From Anaerolineae bacterium (GTDB taxonomy: Bacteria; Chloroflexota; Anaerolineae; Aggregatilineales; Aggregatilineaceae), in assembly GCA_018432315.1 (NCBI GenBank), contig JAHDLB010000006.1, forward strand, positions 163,719 to 227,718: a DNA stretch of 64,000 bases, written 5' to 3'. Position 1 is the first letter of the stretch. Each line of letters opens with the position of its first letter. Positions 58,375 through 64,000 of this stretch are shown here, piece after piece. The notes beneath the pieces were generated by a model. That model saw only the letters and a program-made list of their open reading frames with translations. It ran no database searches and was not told the DNA's origin. The translations under genes and the position numbers were made by a program.

Positions 58375-59763
58375 ATGGCAGCAGCCGCAGGTGCAATTGT
58401 CATTCTTCTTCTCTTGTTCATCCTGTTCACGCTGGTCGCAGTCTATGCCAGCCGGGTGCGCAAGGTCGGCCCCAACGAAGTCCTGGTCATTTCGGGCCGC
58501 CACCGCCGCAACCCGGAGACAGGTGAAGTCGAGCCTTATCGCATCGTCAAGGGTGGCCGCGCGTTCATCTGGCCGATCCTCGAGCGCGTCGACACGCTCT
58601 CGCTGGAGATCATGACGATCGAAGTGATCACCGACGATGTTTACACCGCCCAGGGCGTGGCGATCACGCTGGAAGGCGTCGCGCAGATCAAAGTCGCCAG
58701 TGATGACGTATCGATTCGCACCGCTGCCGAGCGCTTTCTGTCCAAGTCGCGGGCCGAGATCATCAACGTCGCGCACGAGACCCTCGCCGGGCACCTGCGC
58801 GCCATCATCGGCACCTTGACCGTCGAGCAGATCTACCGCGAGCGCGACATCTTCGCGCAGAGCGTGCAGGACGTGTCGGCCAGCGACCTGGCGAACATGG
58901 GCCTGGGCATCGACACGTTCGTGATCAAGGACGTCCGCGACAAAGAGGGCTACCTCGAAGCCCTGGGCCGCCCGCGCATCGCCGAGGTGAAGCGCGACGC
59001 GACCATCGCCGAGCAGATCGCCGCTACCAAGGAAGCCGAAGCCCGGCGCGATTACCAGCTCCAGCAGGCGTCCTACGACTCCGAGGTCGCCCGGCGCCGG
59101 AAGGAAGCCGACCTGGCGGGCACGCTGCAGGAGAAGATCTCCAACCAGACGATCGCCGCCGAAGAAGTCCAGATCGAGGTCATGCAGAAGCAGAAGCAGA
59201 TCGAGGTCCAGCAGCAGGAAGCCCTGCGCCGCGAGCGCGAGCTCGAAGCGACCGTGCGCAAGCCCGCCGAGGCCAAGCAGTTCGAGATCGAAACGCTGGC
59301 GAACGCGCAGAAGTTCGAGATCGAAGCGCGGGCCGCCGGTGATGCCAACGCCATCCGCCAGCGCGGCGACGCCGAAGCCGAAGCCGCGCGCGCGCGCGGC
59401 CTGGCCGAGGCCGACATCATCCTGAAGAAGGGGCTCGCCGAGGCCGAAGCGATGGAGAAGAAGGCCGCCGCCTGGCAGCAGTACAACCAGGCCGCCATCA
59501 TCCAGCAGCTCATCGAGGCGCTGCCGCACATCGCGAGCGCGATCTCCGCGCCGCTGGCGAAGACCGATCGCATCGTCATCATCAGCAACGGCGACGGTCA
59601 GGGAGCGGGCGCATCGAAGATCAGCGGCGACATCACCAGCATCATCGCGCAGGTTCCCGCCACCATCGAGGCGCTGACCGGGATGGACCTGACCGAATCG
59701 ATCGGCAAGCTGCCGAGCATGATGAACCAGACCAAAGACGGCGAGCAGGCGAGCGCCGAATAG
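58375..59763 (+). CDS. floA/yuaG-like: Flotillin (SPFH/band 7 family)
   Basis: 462 residues. N-terminal membrane segment (5-27), an SPFH domain (about 30-200; VLVISGRHRRNPETGE, VEVITDDVYTAQGVAITLEG-type block, RAIIGTLTVEQIYRERDIF), then a long Ala/Glu-rich flotillin coiled coil (about 215-380) with repeated EAEAARARGLAEAD-type heptads. Organises lipid microdomains and signalling complexes. The residues KASGDITSI-type tail ends in a Gln/Glu-rich tip. It follows the NfeD gene by 37 bp. Confidence 0.92.
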   Translation: MAAAAGAIVILLLLFILFTLVAVYASRVRKVGPNEVLVISGRHRRNPETGEVEPYRIVKGGRAFIWPILERVDTLSLEIMTIEVITDDVYTAQGVAITLEGVAQIKVASDDVSIRTAAERFLSKSRAEIINVAHETLAGHLRAIIGTLTVEQIYRERDIFAQSVQDVSASDLANMGLGIDTFVIKDVRDKEGYLEALGRPRIAEVKRDATIAEQIAATKEAEARRDYQLQQASYDSEVARRRKEADLAGTLQEKISNQTIAAEEVQIEVMQKQKQIEVQQQEALRRERELEATVRKPAEAKQFEIETLANAQKFEIEARAAGDANAIRQRGDAEAEAARARGLAEADIILKKGLAEAEAMEKKAAAWQQYNQAAIIQQLIEALPHIASAISAPLAKTDRIVIISNGDGQGAGASKISGDITSIIAQVPATIEALTGMDLTESIGKLPSMMNQTKDGEQASAE

Positions 59764-59766
59764 ATC

Positions 59767-60960
59767 GTGACTGACCCGTATGCCGTGCCGCCGCGCGTGG
59801 TTTCCCGGCGGCACGCTTCACCACCCGGCAAGTCAGGGGCAAGGCGCGCCTTGCCCCGTTTGTCGTTCCGGCTGCTGGCCGCGTTCAGCGCCGCCGCGGG
59901 CGTCCTGCTGATCGCGTGTGCCGCCGGGGCGGTCCTCGTCTACGACCGGCTCGCGCCCGGCTCGCCCGGCGAGAGCGCGCCCCCGCCCGCCGATCCCACG
60001 CTGGCGATCGCCGCGGTCGAGGTGGACCCGCCCGCCGGTGAGCGCGAGCCGGTGGCCGCGCCGGTCACGTTCGATCCAACTGGAACCTACGCCTTTCCAA
60101 TCGCCGGCGACCCGGCGGACTGGGTCTGGACCCATCTACACTGGGACGGCACCCACGCAGCCGATATCGAAGCCCACCCCGCGCTCAGCTATTCCGAATT
60201 CGTGGACGCGACGAACAGCGTGTTGGTCGCCGTGACCAATGGCATCGCGGTCAATTACAGCGGCAGCGTCGGCGGCCAGGGCTACATGCTGCACGGCGAC
60301 GACGGCCTGGACTACTACTACGCCCACATGGCCGAGCAGTGGGTGCCCGACGGCGCGCGCGTGGCCGCCGGGGAGCCATTGGGCATCGTCGGCAACACGG
60401 GCAATACCGCGCAGTTCATCGAGCCGCACCTGCACCTCGCGATCGGCCCGCGTGACTCGCTGTGGACACAGCAGCCCGCCGTCAATGCCGCCGAATGGAT
60501 TCGCACCCATTTCGGCCTGTCCTGGGACGAGCGCCCGGCGCACGCAATCCCCTTCGACGAGCCGCAGGGTTCGCCCGTGCAGCACCCCGACCTGGCCGTT
60601 GTCATGCCGTTCGAAGCGGCGACCGAGTCGGGGCTGGCCGAGCCGTCCGTCGAGCTGGGCTTCGCCGCCGCGCCGCCCAGCGTGCAGGACGTCGTCGCGC
60701 CCCTCTCCGGCACGGTCAACGTGATCCGCTGGACGGCGCACTACGGCACCCGGATCCAGATCACCAACGATGCCGCCCAGACCACGGTCGTGATCTCCAG
60801 GGTGGACGATTGGCTGGTTCGTGACGGCGAAGCGGTCCACGCCGGGCAGGTGATCGGGCATTGGGACCCCGCCGTGCGCCCGCGCCTGCACTACATGATC
60901 TTCCAAAATGGCGTTATCATTGACCCCACGCCAACCCTGGGACTGGATCGCGACACGTGA
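59767..60960 (+). CDS. M23-family peptidase, membrane-anchored
   Basis: 397 residues from GTG 59767, 3 bp after the flotillin stop; no clear Shine-Dalgarno, so coupling is likely. One helix (about 34-58), a Pro-rich linker, then an M23 (LytM) domain at about 110-240: HWDGTHAADIEA (first His/Asp ligands), DYYYAHMAE and the HxH of EPHLHLAIGP. A second beta-rich module (about 290-390; APLSGTVNVIRW, RPRLHYMIF) resembles a degenerate repeat of the fold. It probably cleaves peptidoglycan cross-links or acts as an activator. Confidence 0.85.
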   Translation: MTDPYAVPPRVVSRRHASPPGKSGARRALPRLSFRLLAAFSAAAGVLLIACAAGAVLVYDRLAPGSPGESAPPPADPTLAIAAVEVDPPAGEREPVAAPVTFDPTGTYAFPIAGDPADWVWTHLHWDGTHAADIEAHPALSYSEFVDATNSVLVAVTNGIAVNYSGSVGGQGYMLHGDDGLDYYYAHMAEQWVPDGARVAAGEPLGIVGNTGNTAQFIEPHLHLAIGPRDSLWTQQPAVNAAEWIRTHFGLSWDERPAHAIPFDEPQGSPVQHPDLAVVMPFEAATESGLAEPSVELGFAAAPPSVQDVVAPLSGTVNVIRWTAHYGTRIQITNDAAQTTVVISRVDDWLVRDGEAVHAGQVIGHWDPAVRPRLHYMIFQNGVIIDPTPTLGLDRDT

Positions 60961-61035
60961 TCGCACCCCTCGCCCGCGGCGTATAAAGATATAGCCTGAC
61001 AGCGCTCGCCTTTTCACCCGGAGACTGCTTACACC

Positions 61036-62610
61036 ATGCGTTTTTTCCGCCAGACCGTTCTGCTCACGTTCGTTCTCGCCCTGCTCTGGACCGGCGACGC
61101 GCCGCGCCTCTCGCTGGCCCAGACGGACGGCGCCATCACCATCGGCACCACGGACCTGCCCAGCACCCTCGACCCCGGCGAGGCGTATGATTTCGCCGCG
61201 TGGGAAGTGTTGAGCCACCTGTACACGGGCCTCACCCGCCCGGTGCCGGGCAGCCTCGATTATGAGCTGGCGCTGGCCGAGGACGTGGCGATCAGCGATG
61301 ACAGGCTGGTCTACACGTTCACGCTGCGCGCCGGCACGACGTTCTCCGACGGCACGCCCGTGACCGCGCAGACCTTCGTCGACTCGATCGAGCGCGTGCT
61401 GGCCCTGGGGCGCGCTGCTGCCCAGGCCGTCGAGCCGTATGTCGAGTCGGTCAGCGCGCCGGACGAGCGGACGCTCGAATTCCGCCTTACGAAGCCGGTC
61501 CCCTATTTCCTCGGCCTGCTGGCACTGCCGCCCTATTACCCGGTTCACCCCACCCTGGCCGGGCGCGCCCAGCCGGACCCGTTCGCCAATGATGGGCTGA
61601 TCGGCAACGGCCCTTACCTGCTGGACGCATTCGACGTGCGCGACCAGATCACCCTGACGGCCAACCCGGCGTATGACCTCGGTCCCCAGCCGGCGACGCC
61701 CACCATCCACCTGAAAGCCTACCGCCGCTCGCAGGATCTGCGCGACGCCGTGCGGAATCGCGAGGTGGACGTGGCGTGGCGCGCGCTGTTCCTGGGCCAC
61801 GTCCTCGAACTCGACAGGGCCGCCATCGATGGGCTGACTATCACCAACCAGCCGGGCACGCGGGCGTTTTACCTGTACATGGGGCAGGACCGCGAACCCG
61901 CTGAAGATCCGCTCGTTCGCCAGGCGGTCACCCTGCTGCTCAGACCCCAGACGGCGGTGGACCAGTTCAAGGGCTACGCCACCGCGCTCACTAGCCTGGT
62001 GCCGGATCTGTTCCCGGATGCGTACGCGCCTATCTGGCCCGACGCGCCGGACGTGGCCCTGGCCGAAGAGACGCTGCTCCAGGCCGGGTACCGCGCCCGG
62101 GGCGATGCCCGCCTGGATGTGGGCATCAGTTTTTCCGAGCCTACCTATGGGAACTACGTCGCCAATGCGGTCGCGCTGATGGAACGCCGCAGCCTCGACG
62201 AAACCCAGTTCGTCAATCACGGCGTATTCCTGGATATAGACACGCCCACCTTCACGCGGATGATCGAACGCGGCGAGACCGCCTTCGCCATCTTCGGCTG
62301 GACGCCCATCGTCCCGCACCCGGCTGCATACCTTGAGCCGCTGGCCCATTCGGACAGCCCGATCCCGCGGAATGGCCGGTACGCGAATCCCGCCATCGAT
62401 GCCCTGCTCGACGAGGCGGCCCTGCTGGACGATCCCACGGCGCAGGGCGCGCTGTACCGCGAAGCGTCCGCCCTGCTGCGGGAAGACTTCGCGCTGGTGC
62501 CGCTGTGGCAGGATCACGTTGTGCTGGTCGCGTGGGACACCGTCGAGGGGATCGAGATTGACGCCGGCGGGTTCTTGCACTACGGCCAACTGGCGCAGCG
62601 CGGATTGTGA
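61036..62610 (+). CDS. Orphan peptide-type ABC substrate-binding protein (SBP_bac_5)
   Basis: 524 residues. Cleavable signal peptide (cut near SLAQT). Family 5 fold: ITIGTTDLPSTLDPGEAYDF, VLSHLYTGLTRPVPG, LRAGTTFSDGTPVTAQTFVDS and GNGPYLLDAFDVRDQ. No permease or ATPase genes adjoin it, and no lipobox is present. Its motifs differ from the binding protein at 17390-19036, so it is not a recent copy. It may serve a distant transporter or act as an extracellular sensor. Confidence 0.9.
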   Translation: MRFFRQTVLLTFVLALLWTGDAPRLSLAQTDGAITIGTTDLPSTLDPGEAYDFAAWEVLSHLYTGLTRPVPGSLDYELALAEDVAISDDRLVYTFTLRAGTTFSDGTPVTAQTFVDSIERVLALGRAAAQAVEPYVESVSAPDERTLEFRLTKPVPYFLGLLALPPYYPVHPTLAGRAQPDPFANDGLIGNGPYLLDAFDVRDQITLTANPAYDLGPQPATPTIHLKAYRRSQDLRDAVRNREVDVAWRALFLGHVLELDRAAIDGLTITNQPGTRAFYLYMGQDREPAEDPLVRQAVTLLLRPQTAVDQFKGYATALTSLVPDLFPDAYAPIWPDAPDVALAEETLLQAGYRARGDARLDVGISFSEPTYGNYVANAVALMERRSLDETQFVNHGVFLDIDTPTFTRMIERGETAFAIFGWTPIVPHPAAYLEPLAHSDSPIPRNGRYANPAIDALLDEAALLDDPTAQGALYREASALLREDFALVPLWQDHVVLVAWDTVEGIEIDAGGFLHYGQLAQRGL

Positions 62611-62617
62611 CGTAGGG

Positions 62618-62654
62618 GAAAAAGAAACGGGGACCGCCTCTCAGCGATCCCCGT
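62618..62654 (-). terminator. Rho-independent terminator of the first ferredoxin gene
   Basis: On the minus strand a stem ACGGGGA / TCCCCGT with an inner CGC/GCG pair is followed by TTCTTTTTC, 22 bp after the ferredoxin stop. It also sits at the end of the convergent binding-protein gene. Confidence 0.8.
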
Positions 62655-62676
62655 CAGCGTCAAACCGTCACAACAC

Positions 62677-63024
62677 CTATGGCGCGGAGTCGTAGCCCGG
62701 CCCAGCCGCGAAGAAGTCGTAGTTCGGCTGGATGTCCTCGGTCAGGTCTACGACCTCACCGCCATCGGCAGCGTAGCGCGGGCCGCGGAACGGGATGCGC
62801 TCTTGCCCGGCGGCCATTTCATATGCATCCGGCACCTCATCCTCGACGAAAATCGCCTCGAACGGGCACTCCGGTATACACGCGCCGCAGTCGATGCAGG
62901 TGTCCGGATCGATGAAGTACCACGGCCACTCGTTCTCCGGGAACCCCGGAACAATGCAATCTACCGGGCAAACTTCCACGCACGCGCCGTCGCGCAGGCA
63001 CAGGCTGGTGATTATATGGGTCAT
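62677..63024 (-). CDS. Dicluster ferredoxin, copy 1
   Basis: 115 residues, ATG 63024, AGAGGAG upstream. Iron-sulfur electron carrier. First cysteine group CLRDGACVEVCPVDC and second CIDCGACIPECP bind two clusters; the layout resembles Thermus/Azotobacter-type 7Fe/8Fe ferredoxins, but the spacing between the first two cysteines is shorter (C-x5-C). A C-terminal extension of 45 residues (AYEMAAGQERIPF to GPGYDSAP) is conserved in the second copy. It has its own promoter and terminator. Confidence 0.93.
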   Translation of the reverse strand: MTHIITSLCLRDGACVEVCPVDCIVPGFPENEWPWYFIDPDTCIDCGACIPECPFEAIFVEDEVPDAYEMAAGQERIPFRGPRYAADGGEVVDLTEDIQPNYDFFAAGPGYDSAP

Positions 63025-63076
63025 TGCTGTTGCTCCTCTAGTAAATTAGGGCATAGTCGGGCAGTTCGATATCCCC

Positions 63077-63105
63077 ACTATACGGAACTACAAACAGGTT
63101 TTCAT
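63077..63105 (-). promoter_or_regulatory. Promoter of ferredoxin copy 1
   Basis: ATGAAA (63100-63105), 17-bp spacer, TATAGT (63077-63082) on the minus strand, 52 bp before the ATG. The same hexamers precede copy 2. Confidence 0.55.
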
Positions 63106-63255
63106 GTATCGAAAACTAGGCAGAACACATGACTATCGGCACAGATGGAGTTTCTTTCACCTGCGCTCAACAAACTAACTATACAGATATTCCCACCAGC
63201 GCGCAAAAGATCGAAGAGATGCTGGCCGGCGCGTATGTCTGGCGCCAACGCGACG

Positions 63256-63287
63256 CAAAAAACGAGACTGCCGGTTGAGCAGTCTCG
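63256..63287 (-). terminator. Rho-independent terminator of the second ferredoxin gene
   Basis: Perfect 9-bp stem CGAGACTGC / GCAGTCTCG, 7-nt loop, then six T on the minus strand, 43 bp after the stop of copy 2. Confidence 0.85.
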
Positions 63288-63329
63288 CAGATTACCATTT
63301 TGTCCAGCCCGACTGACCGGGCGCGGCTG

Positions 63330-63677
63330 TCAGGGCGCGGCGTCGTAGCCCGGCCCTTTGGCGAAGAAATCGTAGTTGAATTGGATATCCGCCGTCAGGT
63401 CGACGATCTCGCCGCCCGCCGCGGTGTAACGCTCGCCACCATGCGGGGCGCGTTCCTGCCCGGCGGCCATCTCGTAGTCACTCGGCACTTCGTCTTCCAT
63501 GTAAATGGCTTCGAGCGGGCACTCGGTCACGCACGCGCCACAGTCCATGCACGAATCGGGATCGATGTAGTACCAGGGCCATTCACTCTCAGGGAAACCA
63601 GGTACGATACTCTCGGAAGGGCATACATCCACGCACGCGCCATCACGCAGGCACAGGCTGGTAACAATATGCGGCAT
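63330..63677 (-). CDS. Dicluster ferredoxin, copy 2
   Basis: 115 residues, ATG 63677, GAGGAG upstream. Same length and about 75% the same as copy 1 by eye, including the C-terminal extension (YEMAAGQER, then NYDFFAKGPGYD). The second cluster motif CMDCGACVTECP is intact. In the first group the motif is CLRDGACVDVCPSES: the last cysteine of copy 1 (CPVDC) is lost. By comparison with Azotobacter ferredoxin I that residue would be the free cysteine beside the cluster, not a ligand, so the protein should still bind two clusters but with different redox behaviour. Confidence 0.92.
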   Translation of the reverse strand: MPHIVTSLCLRDGACVDVCPSESIVPGFPESEWPWYYIDPDSCMDCGACVTECPLEAIYMEDEVPSDYEMAAGQERAPHGGERYTAAGGEIVDLTADIQFNYDFFAKGPGYDAAP

Positions 63678-63718
63678 TCTTGATTCTCCTCACGCTTATG
63701 ATGGATGGACTCTTCAGA

Positions 63719-63746
63719 ACTATAGCGCGAAGCCGCAGCTTTTCAT
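63719..63746 (-). promoter_or_regulatory. Promoter of ferredoxin copy 2
   Basis: ATGAAA (63741-63746), 16-bp spacer, TATAGT (63719-63724) on the minus strand, 41 bp before the ATG. It matches the promoter of copy 1. Confidence 0.55.
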
Positions 63747-63804
63747 GTGACAAACAATAGACTCTCTATGTGACGTTAGGCACAAGTTCCTCCCGCCCCC
63801 CAAC

Positions 63805-63837
63805 GAAAAACGGGCATCCAGCGCCCTGAATGCCCGT
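63805..63837 (-). terminator. Rho-independent terminator left of the insertion sequence
   Basis: On the minus strand ACGGGCAT / ATGCCCGT (8-bp stem, extended by CAG/CTG after one mismatch) is followed by TTTTT. It would end transcription coming from the right, where an insertion sequence now lies. Confidence 0.75.
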
Positions 63838-63857
63838 CGTCGTGCGTAGGTGTGTCG

Positions 63858-63877
63858 CTTAGAGGCTGTTATGCACT
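63858..63877. repeat. Probable terminal end of the insertion sequence
   Basis: The sequence TTAGAGGCTGTTATGCA between the terminator and the transposase stop has the GAGGCTGTT look of IS5-group termini. The matching repeat and the target duplication lie outside the window, so the exact boundary is not fixed. Confidence 0.4.
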
Positions 63878-64000
63878 TTAGAGCACATGAGCCATCAACC
63901 GAACGAACTGATTTGCCATCAAAATAGCAAAGGCCAAGAAATGCAAGCCTTTCAAGGTGTCGGGCAAACGCTCATAGTCGCGCGCGAGACGACGAAAACG
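63878..64000 (-). mobile_element. IS5-family transposase, C-terminal 40 residues (rest beyond the right edge)
   Basis: Reading the minus strand from 64000 gives RFRRLARDYERLPDTLKGL and so on, ending VRLMAHVL with a TAA at 63880-63878. The RRLxxDYERLP phrase followed by a hydrophobic segment is the C-terminal end typical of IS5-group DDE transposases. Too short to give the element a name, and it cannot be judged intact or broken. Confidence 0.85.

Larger units (their letters stand above)
63025..63329 (-). other. Intergenic region between the two ferredoxin genes
   Basis: 305 bp. It contains the promoter of copy 1 (63077-63105) and the terminator of copy 2 (63256-63287). The 150 bp between them hold a short plus-strand open frame from 63145, without a ribosome-binding site or recognisable motif; I see no gene. 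Confidence 0.6.

Noticed and set aside
60136..62589. 817-codon minus-strand frame across the M23 and binding-protein genes
   Set aside because: It spans two well-supported genes on the opposite strand and encodes low-complexity Arg/Gly/His sequence with no motif.
63145..63348. Plus-strand ORF between the ferredoxins
   Set aside because: It runs through the terminator of copy 2, has no ribosome-binding site and no recognisable content.

Overview
The window looks like a chromosomal segment of a high-GC member of the Chloroflexota, most likely class Anaerolineae. I infer this from gene content rather than from a marker-gene comparison. The clues are an RpoC with a coiled-coil insertion after its zinc finger, ferredoxins that begin with a CLRDGAC motif, secreted WD40 and extracytoplasmic beta proteins, a mevalonate kinase beside a decaprenyl-phosphate phosphoribosyltransferase, and an ADP-forming acetyl-CoA synthetase. 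Many genes start with GTG or TTG behind good AGGAG sites. Vegetative-type promoters (TTGNNN-N16/17-TATAAT) can be read in many intergenic gaps. No rRNA, tRNA or CRISPR array was seen. The only mobile element is the 3' end of an IS5-type transposase at the right edge.

Layout. 1-7.7 kb (minus strand): the N-terminal part of rpoC with its own promoter and no adjacent rpoB; a CHAT-protease/coiled-coil-zinc-ribbon gene pair; and the ftsY-prfB operon, where prfB carries a programmed +1 frameshift. 7.8-15.6 kb: lepA, a GNAT, an MFS exporter, a phosphoribosyltransferase-like gene with cinA, then yraN-miaA and an envelope protein. 15.6-19 kb: peptide-type ABC permeases and their binding protein, without ATPases. 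19.2-27.7 kb: an envelope and signalling cluster holding a PrsW-like protease, a PsbP/DcrB-like protein, an HtrA-like protease, a catalytically degenerate GH3 protein, a membrane Ser/Thr kinase and a divergent FHA-winged-helix regulator.

27.7-36.6 kb: an amidohydrolase-CYTH fusion, a membrane EEP-domain protein, an Eis-like acetyltransferase, an RmlD-like reductase overlapping rnc, a zinc-ribbon/FHA protein and tlyA. 36.7-46.8 kb: isoprenoid and polyprenyl genes (UbiA-type transferase, mevalonate kinase), the site-2 protease rseP behind a leader hairpin, HEAT and TPR proteins, acylphosphatase, a FecR-like protein, a zinc-ribbon membrane protein and a secreted SH3b-WD40 protein. 46.8-54 kb (minus): an AEC carrier, pyk, eno, a BioD/DRTGG protein and the ADP-forming acetyl-CoA synthetase, a set suited to making ATP from phosphoenolpyruvate and acetyl-CoA. 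54.2-56.5 kb: iscS-mnmA, the sulfur relay for tRNA thiolation. 56.5-61 kb: a prepilin peptidase with a previously untracked 58-residue membrane protein, and NfeD-flotillin-M23 peptidase. 61-64 kb: an orphan peptide-binding protein, two tandem ferredoxins duplicated with their promoters and terminators, and the IS end.

The strongest candidates for something new are (i) the Ser/Thr kinase divergent from an FHA-winged-helix factor, sharing a palindromic intergenic region beside an envelope-protease and pseudo-glycosidase operon; (ii) the CHAT-TM-CARDB protein with its coiled-coil/zinc-ribbon partner; and (iii) the amidohydrolase-CYTH fusion. All functional statements come from reading motifs by eye; no database search was run.
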